From: Nymphaea colorata
Taxonomy: Eukaryota > Streptophyta > Magnoliopsida > Nymphaeales > Nymphaeaceae
DNA: 40,744 bases
Direction: 5' to 3'
NCBI RefSeq assembly: GCF_008831285.2
Contig: NW_022204520.1
Span: 1 to 40,744 of the forward strand
Positions 19,456 through 30,182 of the stretch are shown piece by piece. Position 1 is the first letter of the stretch. Each line of letters opens with the position of its first letter. Under the pieces are notes generated by a model. That model was not told where the DNA came from and made no database searches. It saw only the letters and a list, made by a program, of their open reading frames with translations. The position numbers and the translations under genes are program-made.

Positions 19456-20660
19456 TGAAGAGATGAAGAGGGAGCAGAAAGACTAATAAAAGGAAGAAAA
19501 GATATCTTAAAAGAAAAATTAAAGAGAGAGGGAGAGAGGAATATAGATTTCAAGAGAGAAATCAGAAATAGATTAATAAAAGAGAGAAAAGAAAGATTCC
19601 AAGAAAGAAATTGAAGAGAGAGATATCAATAAAAGAGATATTTTCAGAGAAATCAAAAAGTGAGAGAAGAGAGTGAAAAAGAAGAGAGAGAGAGAGAGAA
19701 ATAAAAAAGAGAAAGAGAGGTTAATAAAAGGGAAAGAAATATTTTAAGAGAGAAATCAAATAAAGAAAGAGAAAAGGAGAGAGAAATAAAGGGAGAGAAA
19801 TAAAAAAGAGAGAGAAAGAGAGAGGGATGAAAATTAATAAAAGAGAGAGAAAAATGGATTTTAAGAAAGACATCAAAGAAAGATATGTGTTTGTGTGTGT
19901 GTGTGTATATATAAACGAAAAAGAGATTTTAAGAGAGAAATCAAAGAGAGAAGAAGAGAGAGAAATTAATGAAATAGAAAGAATAAGAGATTTTAAGAGA
20001 AAAATCATAAAGAGAGATACATGGATAAATAAAAGATAGAGATGGAGACATTTTAAGAGAGATATTGCTTGGAGATAAAGAGAGAGAAAAAAGAGAGATC
20101 CAAGAAAAGGAGATAGCAATTAATAAAAGAGGGAGAAAAAGAGATTTTAGGAGAGATGGAAGAAAGAGAGCTAGCGATTAACAAAAGAAAAAGGAAAAAA
20201 TATTTTAAAAGAGTAATTGGAGAGAGAGTATGTGTTGAATAACGGAGAGGGAAATAGAGATTTTAGTTGAGGAAATAAAGTCAAAGAGAAAGAGCAGAAG
20301 AGAGAGATATCAAGCGGAGAGAAGAAGATTAATAAAAGAGGAAGAAAAAATAAAGAGAGGGGGAAAGATATCGAAGAGAGAGTGTGGTCAATAAAAGAGA
20401 GATGAAGTAAGAGAGAAATCAAAGAGAGAGATATATTAATAAAAGAGAGAAAAAGAGGAAAGAGAGAAAAAGAGGAATTTTAAGAGATAAATTGAAGAGT
20501 GGAGAGGGATCTAAGAAAATGAGCAACTAATAAAATCAAAAGAAAAAGTGATTTTATGAGATAAAGTAAATGGAAAGATAAGAGAGAGCCTCATAAAAGA
20601 TAGAGGAGGAGAGATAGAAGAAAGAGAGCAAGAAAAGGGACCAAATCATGTGAGAAGGAG
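19160..20660 (-). repeat. Purine-strand minisatellite array (right arm)
   Basis: About 1.5 kb whose plus strand is nearly all A and G. Units of roughly 45-60 bp recur with the words TTAATAAAAGAGAG, AAAAAGAGATTTTAAG and AGAGAAATCAAAGAGAG. Read on the minus strand these are the same words as 17020-17830, so the two arrays are inverted copies of one minisatellite. It contains a (TA)n run at 19362-19453 and a (GT)n run near 19888-19907. ORFs on either strand are low-complexity artefacts. Confidence 0.88.
19362..19453. repeat. (TA)n microsatellite inside the purine array
   Basis: About 90 bp of TA dinucleotides with two small breaks, inserted in the GA-rich array. Confidence 0.95.
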
Positions 20661-20689
20661 AGAGAAAAATAGGCAAGGAGGGGACTTTA

Positions 20690-21740
20690 TATGAGGTGCT
20701 CAAAACTTGGCAACCTTGCAGTCCTTAGAGTAGACCTCCCAACTAGGTCATGAGGCCTTTGGCTATAAGTCCACCTAGGACCTACCTAGCCCATGGCTAG
20801 GTTACGCATGAATGTGCGGATCTGTTGAGGGCTGTCAACCACGGAAGGGTCCCTTGAAGAGTGGGTAGCAAGGCAGCCTAGGGCAAGAGCTAGTAGGTGG
20901 TGGTGGCATGGACCGCCTGCCAACTAGACCTGGTTGTGGATCGGCTCTGACCATGTACCTGTAGCGATTGTGACCGCGGCTCTAGGCTGGCCTTAGCTGG
21001 TTTGTTCAATGCTGGTCAGGCTCTTTGACAGGGCATGCCAGTACCAAGTATCAAGACTCTGGCCTGGTGTGCGGAGGAGGACGACAGGCGAGGATGATGC
21101 AGATGGGGAGCGCTCGACATGAGATGGATCAACTGGGCTGGGGCACCAGCTCGACAAGGGCAAGGTGGCCTAGCCATACCTAGTACGAGCCGGGCATGGC
21201 CGGATCAAAGTCTTCAACATGACAGCCTGTTGGCCGAGGCCTCAGCCTACCAGCAAGGGACCGGTGGTAGTGGGCAAGTTGCTGGCGTCAGGTGGTGGCA
21301 GTAGATTACCTTAGCCACGACTGATGGTTGTTAGGCCTGGTGGAAGCTAAAGGAGGGTCCATAAGAGGATGGTCTAGAGAGAGAGAGAGAGAGAGGAGGT
21401 TGGGGAGGTAGTGGTCGGTAAGCATAGGGCCAATGTTCGTGTGTGTGTGTCGGAGTGCCAAGTAGCAACCAACTTACTACTTGCTGTTGACTTCTCGTTC
21501 ACTGGCGGTTGAACTTGTCTTCTCCAATGGGTTCTAGCAGAAGGTCTTCCTCAGAAGACGAGGCTACTACTGGTAATGGACTGTGCGCTGTCGAGCAGGC
21601 ATGGCTTGGGTGAGGACTGATGTGCACTGCAGAGGAGCTTGCAGTGGTCGGCGGTAAGGAAATAGACAAACAATGACTGCCATTTTTCAGAGGCTGGTGG
21701 TAGAGTCCAACTTTGGGTGTAAATCATGATGAAAGGATTT
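20690..21740. other. GC-richer stretch, no gene recognised
   Basis: Composition changes sharply from the purine array to balanced, GC-richer sequence. Short ORFs exist (for example plus strand 21119-21304) but show no domain, and stops are frequent. The words GGTGGTGGCA, GGCTAGG and CCTAGG recur. A short GA run lies at 21373-21393. It may be part of an unrecognised transposable element or LTR, but I found no terminal repeats. Confidence 0.4.
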
Positions 21741-21746
21741 CAGCGC

Positions 21747-21785
21747 ATATATACATATATATATATATATATTATGTATTATATA

Positions 21786-21852
<67 letters not shown>
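21747..21852. repeat. Compound (TA)n-(GA)n microsatellite
   Basis: About 75 bp of TA repeats with small breaks pass directly into about 30 bp of GA repeats at 21823. Confidence 0.95.
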
Positions 21853-21855
<3 letters not shown>

Positions 21856-22045
21856 ATAAAGATGAGATAACAAATAAGTATGAGGTAATGTGTATGAGAT
21901 AACAAATAAATGTAAGATACTAACAAATGTATAAGATAATGCTAAACAAAAGAATGAGATAACAAAAGATTTATGAGATAATGAGATAACATTAAATATA
22001 AATATGAGATAATAAAATAGTTATGAGATAACACTATGAGCGAGA
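21853..22045. repeat. Degenerate short tandem repeat of ATGAGATAAC-type units
   Basis: The words ATGAGATAACAAA, ATAAGATAATG and ATGAGATAATG recur at irregular intervals of about 12-35 bp for nearly 200 bp downstream of the GA run. This is a decayed minisatellite of unknown origin. Confidence 0.75.
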
Positions 22046-24280
22046 CAAAAAAATGAAGACGCTTTTTTATCGTTAGAGGGGTACATTGGTCATAATGATA
22101 TGTATATATGGACTCACAAATTTTAGCTTTATCAAATCCCCAAATCTTCTTTTTGATATTTTCTTTTTTGTTTCTATAAAAAAGTTCCCTTTTCTATAAC
22201 ATAGGCGTTTTTTCTGATTATTAAAATGACACATGAAAATTCATTCTCTGGGCAACGTATATAATCAGTTCCAGTGTCAAAGGTGGACAAGTGGGCGAGA
22301 GAGAGAGAGACATGGGGGTTGGCTTACCTAGAGATGGTCGACCAATACAAAAGCAAAATTGAGAGCAATGGCAGGGGTGGTATTAAAGGCATAATCTCCA
22401 ACAGGATGTTTGCAAGCCAATGGTGGCTTTCTTTCTTTCTTTTCTTTTTTCTATTTTATTTTTATGTCAAATGGTTGTGTATAGGCCTTCTTTTGCAATT
22501 TTGTAAAACTTGCTGCTGAAGGTAGTTTGGTCCTCTTCATATACACAATCTGTAAAATTAATGTAGCGGCCCCAAAAGGTTGATGTTTTTGGAACGAAGA
22601 AAAGGTTGGGGCGTGTCGGCAGAGGATGGTCACTTAATTTGCAGTTCTTGTTAATGGCACTGATAAGATGCTTGTATACATTTTTAAAATTCTCATTACA
22701 CTTTTTTTTTTACATTATGGTGAATGAAAGAAGATTTTATATGGTTGTTCTGGGCTTGTGTTTCAGGTGGGCATCAGGTACCTACATGGAGCTGGTTTTT
22801 GATGTGACTATTGCTAACGAATGAGCAGACGAGATGACTATTTCTCTTTGAAGAATTGACTCAGGTTTGCAAACTTTTTTTTTTCTTTTTTCAAAAGTAG
22901 TAAGACACTGGAGATGATGCATTCTCAATTGTGAAGACGTCAGCTCCTGTCATATCTATAAAAAGGACTATCAGTGCATATATCTTGGACGATTACTCTT
23001 TGAATAATTCAAGCTCAAAACTTACTGCTTTTTGTAATTAATCCAGTGAAAAAAGTACTGGAATGAATGAATGCAAGCTCAGATGAACAGTTGACGTCTA
23101 AATTATTAGAGCATGATATAAGGCAATGCCATTAATTTTTGTGCACCGGCAGTTTATGGCTGTGCTGGAGATGCCATTTGTACGGACATCCTTGCCATCT
23201 TCTCAACAAAAAAATGGTCGACTCTTTTTTGTTTGTTTTACATACTTTTTCTTGAATCAAGAGTAAAATTGAAAGGGTATGAGTCTTTTGCTATAAACTT
23301 GAGGCAGTGGCTGAAGTCTTATTAGTTGCAGGAGCTTTGAGGTCACATCCTTAGGATATTATGTCCATTTTTCAGCCTCTTATATGGGAGGTCTAGTTAG
23401 CCTACCTGGTTCTCGCACTTTATCTTTTTTCTTGGTGCAGTTGATAAGAGTTTCAGGTAAGTCACATTGGTACTTTAGTAAGGTCCTTGTATTTATGTCG
23501 CTCTACTTAAAGTGGGTACTTGAACACAGTTAAGGTGGTGATCTTTGTGTTTACTAGTTGTTTTTTCATGGGGCAAACAAAAAGATCATTTATCTTATAC
23601 TACGTGTATTGTACATGTATTATATATGTATGCCAGCTTTCAGAAGCCTGATTCTTGGATTGCACTTTGCACCCTGCTTGGTTTCTCATGCAACTCTTTC
23701 TTGTGAATGATCACTGTATCATGGAGGGACTTTGGTTAGTTGTTCTCTCTCTCTCTCTTTGTGTGTGAGTATAAATATATATATATATATAATTTTTTTT
23801 TCCTAGCAATCACATGTAAGGATCAGTATTTCTAGGTCTTGTGGTTGTCTTTTGGGTGGGTGTTGGGAGGTGGCTTCTCTTCATTGCGATGGCTGTTGTT
23901 GGTAAATGAGCAAAACGTTGAGCAAGGTCTTGGTTAAAGGCTGATTTTAATGTTCTTGCTAGAAATTAATGTTGACAAAAAAAACTATAAAGAGATTGTT
24001 CTTATTATCAAATAGTAGACAAAACAGACATCACAAACATAAAAGACTGTACAAGATTCAAATATTGGATGGAACATACAAAATGGACAGAGCATAAATC
24101 AAACAGAACAAACAGGACAGACAAGACAAATAATAAGAAGAAAAGGAACTTGATGTTCTGTTCCTGAAGCCATCAAATAGTGGGCAAAAAACACCAATAA
24201 CGGGACGGAAGTGTGGTAGACAGGATGTCCAGTCCGTTCTGTGGAGTGAAACAGTTATCAAACAACCTCTTAAAATGCAC
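22046..24280. other. About 2.2 kb without a recognisable gene
   Basis: I searched both strands for domain-like peptides and found none. Short ORFs at 22274-22519 and 22606-22824 on the plus strand lack any familiar motif, although splice-acceptor-like pyrimidine-AG sites (for example before 22768) leave room for an unrecognised exon. 24000-24280 contains GACAGA/GACAAG repeats and, on the minus strand, GTTTGATAACTGTTTC, a word seen at some hAT-like ends, but no partner terminus was found. Confidence 0.4.
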
Positions 24281-24284
24281 ACAT

Positions 24285-24595
24285 AGGCACACTTACTAGC
24301 TAAGTATGCAAGAAAGAAGCCAATTTGTAGCTATTGGCATTTCTTACATAGGGAACTGAATCCCCACCTCCCCCATTTAGTTGAAGTAACTTCAATATAA
24401 GATGCCATGAACACTTCTTGGAAAGCCTTAGAGACCAACCTTAAAAGAATGACAATTCAGCATGACTTGGCAGTTTATGACTGATTCAACGGATTTAATT
24501 AAAAAAATTGTTGAATTTTGGAGGCTCTTGAATCAGCAATTGCATTTGATTCGAATCAGCTGATTCAGGCCGATTCAAGTGGACAGTATCAAGAT
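24285..24595 (-). repeat. Duplicated NLR 3'-flank segment, copy A
   Basis: This segment aligns with 33825-34115. Shared words in the same order include GAAAGAAGCCAA, CTTACATAGG, CCACCTCCCC, TTGTTGAATTTT/GGTTGAATTTT, CTCTTGAATCAGC and AATCAGCTGATTC. It lies downstream (on the minus strand) of an LRR relic, exactly as copy B lies downstream of the CNL pseudogene. It is therefore former 3' flank of a duplicated NLR locus. Confidence 0.85.
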
Positions 24596-24599
24596 GGTG

Positions 24600-25330
24600 A
24601 GGGAAAATGACAATGGTTGATGTGAAGGAGACATGTCTGGTGGTTCTGGTGGGAAACTAGTTAGGTGCATAGTGTGCACAGGGGTGTATAATGATCAAAA
24701 TACTCTTAAAAGGAGTGAAACTGGTTTCATGCAGACCTCTATGTATGCACAGGGTGTGTAAGGACCAAACTATCACTAATAAAATAAAAAAGTGAACGTC
24801 TTAAAAAGGATAAAAAGGAGATTATAAAAAAGTAAAAAGACTAAAAAGTAATTTCATTATAAAAAACTTCTAAAATACCCCCACCCTCTCTCTTTTGTGG
24901 ATTGCATATTTGTTGCATGTACAAAGTAGTGAAAAAAAAGTTAAAATGTTTTATAATAAATGTACTTTTTAGTATTTTTACAAGGATAAAAGAGAAATGA
25001 AAAAGTTAAAAAGTGTAAAAAGTAGATTTCTTTATTAAAAAAATTCCTAAAATACCTCAACCCTACATTTGTTGGTGAGGCTGGATGGAAGGGAGAGGGC
25101 AAGGATGTGAGAGAGAGAGGGAGAGGGAGAGAGAGAGAGCAATCAAAGGGGCGATGTTTGTCTCTCTCCCTCTCTTCTCGACGCTCTGCTTGTTATTTCC
25201 AGTGTTTCGGACTTAAACGGTAGCAATCTATTGATTTTTTGTCCATTCTCTCAACATTGGGAGCCGGAAAACGTGTCATGAAAAATTTACAAGACCGAAT
25301 CAAACAAAAGAGAGAAGACAACGAAATGCA
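24600..25330. other. AT-rich flank with a two-copy direct repeat
   Basis: No gene. Two similar A-rich blocks (about 24790-24890 and 24965-25065) share AAAAAGTTAAAAAG/AAAAAGTAAAAAGA and end CCTAAAATACC/TCTAAAATACC, so they are a small direct duplication absent from the paralogous flank. 25100-25150 is GA-rich. 25270-25340 (ATCAAACAAAAGAGAG, AACGAAATG) aligns again with 34945-35000 next to the CNL. Confidence 0.6.
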
Positions 25331-25424
25331 AAAGATTCATATTTAACCAAAAAAAAAAAGTTACAATCTGTCACCCATTTTAAAAACCACACACATTTCA
25401 GATAATAAACCCCAATATGTGCTA

Positions 25425-25725
25425 ATTATTAACTTTTCACCGAGATGGTTGAGTGCAGGACATCCGAAAATCCCCAACATGCTTTGAGAGACAGGGAATC
25501 TGTTCCTTTGCATCCGTCGGACATGTTCTTCCTGTTAGACCTGGACACCTCCAATGGCTTGAGAGCAGACATGTCAACTACTTGTTGGAGGCTGCCACAG
25601 TTTTTCACCATCAATGACTTGAAAGCAGCATGTCAGATAATTGCTGAAGCCCGCTACAATCTTTCACCTCAAACGACTCCAAGGCAGGCATGTTAGCGAT
25701 AGTCTTCAGTCTATTAAATTCAGAC
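25425..25725 (-). pseudogene. Relic of NLR C-terminal leucine-rich repeats
   Basis: On the minus strand from 25720 the peptide reads NRLKTIANMPALESFEVK, DCSGLQQLSDM, then after a frameshift KNCGSLQQVVDMSALKPLEV, and ends near IFGCPALNHLGEK. These match the LRRs of the CNL pseudogene (RLKTLANMPALESLEV, GRLQQVSD) and its C-terminal tail (IFSCPTLHLPQPL). LRRs of this kind form the effector-sensing surface of plant NLR receptors. Only about three repeats and the tail remain. The upstream part ends abruptly near 25725, where an interspersed repeat begins. With the duplicated 3' flank beside it, this is the end of a second NLR copy. Confidence 0.85.
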
Positions 25726-25729
25726 CTTT

Positions 25730-26120
25730 TAAATTAGTGATAAACAGCATTTTAAACAAAATATGGACCTCCTAATGTGTTTTAAATACTAATTTAATGT
25801 AAATCATGTTTTAGGTGAAGTTATTTTTGCAAATAAAGAAAAGATCTTTCTACACTCAAAATTTTGATGTTATAAGAGCCATTTATATTTTATTACTAAA
25901 AATTATTATCAAAACAAAAAAAAAGGTTAGCTGACATTTTTCTCTGCCGTGACAAATCAACCATGGCAGTTTAGAAATGTCACTTTAAGCTGCAGTTAAA
26001 AAATAAATAAATCAACGTCATGCAAATATTTCCCATGGCACATTATGTTTCCTGTAAAAGGCATGTATTGTGGAAAATGCAAATAAAAAGGGAATCACCT
26101 ACTCTACTGTCAATAGTGTT
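25730..26120. repeat. Interspersed repeat shared with 7500-7680
   Basis: 25755-25910 (AAATACTAATTTAATGT, CATGTTTTAG, TATAAGAGCC) matches the reverse complement of 7500-7680. The following sequence has GCCGTGACAAATCAACC and CCATGGCA words and reaches GTCAATAGTG at 26120, resembling a CACTA-type terminus (CACTATTGAC on the minus strand). I see no matching second terminus, so the class is uncertain. Confidence 0.5.
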
Positions 26121-26259
26121 CTATGGTGCACTTTTTTTTCCCCACCAAAATGCTTTCTAAAGATCTGTATTATTGTAGCACCTCTAGCTATGAGTCAAAG
26201 AGGGCTTTATTTATTTATTCATTTTTCTTTCTTTCTATTTTTTTTATGGCAAGGGGTCA

Positions 26260-26650
26260 GCCGGGTGGTTTTTTTTTTTAAGCTTGGGCATTGGGTCAGG
26301 CCACCGGTGGGTACTCGTACACAGCCCGACTCAGGCCGGGCCGGGCTTGGAAAAAAGGGCACCAGGCCAACAGAATATTATGGGCTGGCCCGACTGGGTC
26401 CAATAAGCTTGGTGGGCCTGATAACAGCTTTCTAATATATATTTTATATATAATCATACTATTTTATTATGATTTTTAATATTTATATATTATTCTATAA
26501 AAATAAATATTTTATTAATTTAATCGGGCCAGGCTCAGTCCCAGGTTTTGGGCCGGCCCGAGCCCGATTTCTTTTGGCCAGGCCGCCATACCCGGGCTTA
26601 GGTTTTTTTTTTCCTTTTTTTGTACCTGAAGAACAGTTTGATCATTTCGT
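26260..26650. repeat. Possible MITE with GC-rich arms and AT-rich core
   Basis: 26280-26415 and 26522-26605 are rich in GGCCGGGCC/GCCCGA words in inverted relation (GCCCGACTCAGGCC on one side, GGGCCGGCCCGAGCC on the other). They flank a core of nearly pure A and T (26430-26520). The layout is that of a fold-back non-autonomous DNA element, perhaps hAT-like. No clean TIR or TSD was found. Confidence 0.4.
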
Positions 26651-27689
26651 TTAACACAACACCTAGAAAATTAATGTAGGGTCCATAAAGCAGATGTATA
26701 TGGTGGAGGAGAAGAGGTCCATAAAGTATTGGTATATACTTTGGAAATGATCTGAAATAGCTATGGAACGTGACAAGTATGGCAGGGCGTCAGCCTGTTG
26801 TCGGCTGGACCCAAAAAATTGTATATATATATTATGTATTACAGTCAAATCAGGTCAGGTTACATAGTGTTATCACCCCAAATTTTTCAAAAAATACTGT
26901 ATTGGATTTAATCCTAGGTCCAAAACAAATTGTAGCTATTCGATATAAAATGAATTTTTAAACCCAAGTTCATATCCAAATCAAGCATTTCAAACCCATA
27001 ATTCGAACCGCGTTTCGCGCGACGCACGGACCTTCCCTTTGTTTTAAGGTCTCATTGCCATGCCAAAACATGTTTTTAAACCCAAGTCACATAGTCGAAC
27101 GAGTCGACAGCCGATTAAACCAAAATCGGATTTGGAGCGAGTTCGGAGTCGCTCAAAATGGAATCGACCACCCATTTGTAACAAAAAAAAACCATTTTAA
27201 TAACAAAATAATAATTTTATTTTATAAACAGTCCTTTTTTACTTTATATCATTTATTAAATTTAAATTTAATTTAAAAAAATTGACTTTTTGAGCATCCC
27301 GCAACGCGCAGTCGCACGACGCATAGTCGTGCGTCGCGCAATGCACTAGCGTGCTGCGCAACCGCGACGTGCTGTCGCATGTGACAGCGAGCTTGCGTGA
27401 CCACGTGCTTGGGTGACCACACAGCACGCACGGCAGCGCGACATTCGTGGGCATGCGTGTTGCTGCACGCGTGCGCTGCCAAGGCGCTTAGCCACCATTT
27501 TTCTTCAAAAATTGACCTTTAGAGGGCGATTTTGAGCGTTTTAAGTGGGCATTAGCGCTCCCTACACCTCAAAAATGAATTTTCAGGCATAATAGCCAAT
27601 CATACTTAAGCAAAACCTATTCAAAATTATTTGAAAATGTTATAAAAATCTAAAAAACTTGAAATTTGAGTTTTGGGTCCACAACTCTC

Positions 27690-27697
27690 TATAAATA
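27690..27697 (+). promoter_or_regulatory. TATA box of solo LTR no. 1
   Basis: TATAAATA follows CCACAACTCTC. The same place in solo LTR no. 2 has TATAAAAA (30933-30940), and the fragment at 16940 has TATAAAAA. All three are preceded by the conserved word GAGTTTTGGNTCC or a close variant, which supports a real core promoter. Confidence 0.75.
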
Positions 27698-28024
27698 CGC
27701 CCATTTTCACCCTCTCGGGCAAGGAGCTAGCCCTTGGAGAAACTCTACTGCATTTGAAGACTTAGAGTTTCTCAAGCTCTCTTCCTCCATTTTCCCTCTT
27801 CTTCTCCTCAATCTTCTTCTTCTTCTCCAACTTGGAGCAAACTACAATAACTTCAACGGAGCACGAAGATCTCTTGGAGGCCTCTTCTTCATCACCTTGG
27901 AGCTCTATTCAAGGCGAGTCTAAGATCAATCCAAGCAAGGGTGATCATTTTCTTTTCAAAATCATTCTCATAAGAGGTATGTAACCAACATCTCATTTCA
28001 TTCTTTCTATTTTCTTCCCTTCTT

Positions 28025-28530
28025 CATCTCCCCATGGCCATACAAGATAGCTTTAAAATCTCTTAGAGTCAAGAGGCTATCCTTGAGTGCACCAGGAGCA
28101 TGAGAAGGCGAAGTGACATTCCATTTTATGATTCAATTATGCTATCTTTTTCTTGAATATAATTTGTTTTGCTTCTCTCATTTTCCCCTCCTCTTCATCT
28201 CCTCACAGCCATATGAGATAGCACTCCATCTCTATTTTAAGTCAAGAGACTATGCTTGAGTGCATCGGAAGCATGAGAAGAGGAGATGATATTTCATTTT
28301 ATGATTGCATCATGTTCTATCTCTTCTTGAATGTAGCCTTGTTTTGGTTCCTTATTTTCTCTCCTGCTCATCTCCCCATGGCCATATGAGATGGTTCTCA
28401 ATCTCTATCTTAGAGTCAAGAGACTATGCTCGAGTGCACCGGGAGTATGAGAAGATAAGATGATCTTTCATTTTATGGTTGAATCATGCTTTTTCTCTTT
28501 TCTTAAATATTGCTTTCATTTTATCCATGC
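28025..28530 (+). repeat. Three tandem units of about 172 bp within solo LTR no. 1
   Basis: GCCAT-AGAT words begin at 28037, 28208 and 28381. Each is followed by AGTCAAGAG-CTAT, TGAGTGCACC, GAGCATGAGAAG (or a variant) and CATTTTATG. Solo LTR no. 2 has a single equivalent unit (about 31250-31365), which explains most of the length difference between the two LTRs. Confidence 0.88.
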
Positions 28531-29177
28531 ATAGTTGTTTGATTTTTCATTTATATATGAATGCACCGTGAAAATGAGAGTATGATTTGGGATTTCCTCC
28601 TTATTCTATGTGAAATTTTGAGGTTGGGACTTGTCCAACCCGGGGAGAACCCTCACGAATATGTACATGCTAAAAATGCATCTTCATGTTAATACATTTA
28701 GTTTCCTTCTTAATCACCTAATTAGGAACCTCAATGAGTGCCTCGTTATGTTGCTTATTTTTCTTCCATACCCAATGGTGGAAGAAATATATCTCTTGCA
28801 ACAAACCAAATAATAACATTCTATGGTTATATATAAATTATATTTTAAAAAATATTTTCGAAAGCAAATACCCTCTCTAATGTGGCTTTGGAGACTTAGC
28901 TTAGGTTCTTACATGAGCCCAAGCTCCCTTCCAGCCTACATCAAACTTGAAGTCGGTTGTTTTAAGTCATTTCTTCATTTCTAATCTCATGAAGACAGAT
29001 ATGTATATACATGTTATATACATATATGTGCATATGATGATTCCTTCATCTGTCTCTCTTTATGTTTCCACATTTTTAAATTTATCCATAATATATATAC
29101 ATGTGTTCTATTTTCTCACTCTAGAATCTTTTGTTTGTCTCTTCAAGTTAAATGTCTTCTCCTACAAATTTCTTATC

Positions 29178-29230
<53 letters not shown>

Positions 29231-30130
29231 TATATATATTTCTCTTTTCTTTAGGATTTTATTTTCAAAAGCTTATACAAATATGTATACATACATATAG
29301 AGAATATATATCTCCTCCTATTTCAAAATCTTCCATCTAGTGATCTTTGAAGTTTTTTTCTCTCCTTCTCTTTCTTTTTATAAAGAATATTGCATCTCTT
29401 TCATTCCTTTAAATATTTTCTCATGATCTTTTATTTACCGACTTCATCAAGACCAAAACTCAAGTAATGACCCAATATTGGATTCATGCTTGATGGTCTA
29501 CAACCCCAATCCATTTTCAAAATTTTTTCTTCTTATATATAATAATTATCAAAAAGAAAACTTAGATGAATATTATGGTAGGAATGAATGATTTTCCTTT
29601 TCAATCATATAGGATCAATGCATTCATGCATTAACACTCACTTAATACCACTTATGATCACAAGCACATCCCCAAAAGAATTTAAGCAATATGAGATGAA
29701 GCTTTAGCTAGGTAGTAACCGAATTAGAGCAAAATCTCAAGCCTACTTAAAGTCTTAAGAGAACACTAAAGTGATTTCAAAATGATTTCCCAAACCTTCC
29801 AAATGACATTTACAAAGATTTCTCAATTCTAGTTTTCTCCAAAATATTTCACATTCTAAAGTAATTCTTCATGAACCTTTTCGAAAGTTTGAAACATCAA
29901 ACTTCCAATATTTTTCTACGCCGCATATAGAAAGAGATGTTCAATCCAAAATGACATGCATCAATAATAAACATAGCCCTTGGATTGATTACCCTCGGTA
30001 AAGGTGCCGAAAACGGTGGATCCTCGTACGGGTGAGTCCCTTTCTCTCTCATTTTCAAAACAAAACTCATTTTTCTAGAGCACTCCAAAAACCAAAAAAC
30101 CACCAAAATTTTGGGGATGCAAACACATAG

Positions 30131-30177
30131 GTTCTTTTCTTTTAATTTCGTTACTCTCAAGCCAAGCTGTGCCAAAC
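30131..30177. other. 47-bp remnant of the pre-insertion site between the two solo LTRs
   Basis: This short stretch, between TSD CATAG (ending 30130) and TSD ATGGG (starting 30178), belongs to neither LTR. It continues, across both insertions, the sequence before 26863 and after 32999, so both LTR elements landed within about 50 bp of each other in the same host sequence. Confidence 0.85.
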
Positions 30178-30182
30178 ATGGG

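Larger units (their letters stand above)
26868..30125 (+). mobile_element. Solo LTR no. 1 (3258 bp) with TSD CATAG
   Basis: It begins TGTTATCACCCCAAAT and ends GGGGATGCAAACA. It is flanked on both sides by CATAG (26863-26867 and 30126-30130), the 5-bp duplication made by LTR-retrotransposon integration. No primer site, coding region or second LTR is inside or beside it, so it is a solo LTR left by LTR-LTR recombination. It contains a TATA box (27690-27697), a very CG-rich patch (27295-27480), a conserved AG/GTATGTAA donor-like site near 27976, three tandem 172-bp units (about 28025-28520) and a (TA)n run (29180-29225). The parent family is not identifiable without its internal region. Confidence 0.92.

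Noticed and set aside
17048-20422. Hydrophobic Ser/Leu/Phe ORFs resembling membrane proteins
   Set aside because: They are translations of CT/TTTATT minisatellite units, occur in any frame and are not conserved as proteins.
22274-22824. Short plus-strand ORFs as exons of a host gene
   Set aside because: No domain, no convincing exon chain and frequent stops. They are left as unassigned sequence, though a small unknown exon cannot be excluded.
27239-27482. His/Cys/Arg-rich ORFs in the CG-rich LTR patch (also 30520-30818)
   Set aside because: The two LTR copies do not conserve the reading frame or peptide, so they are not coding.
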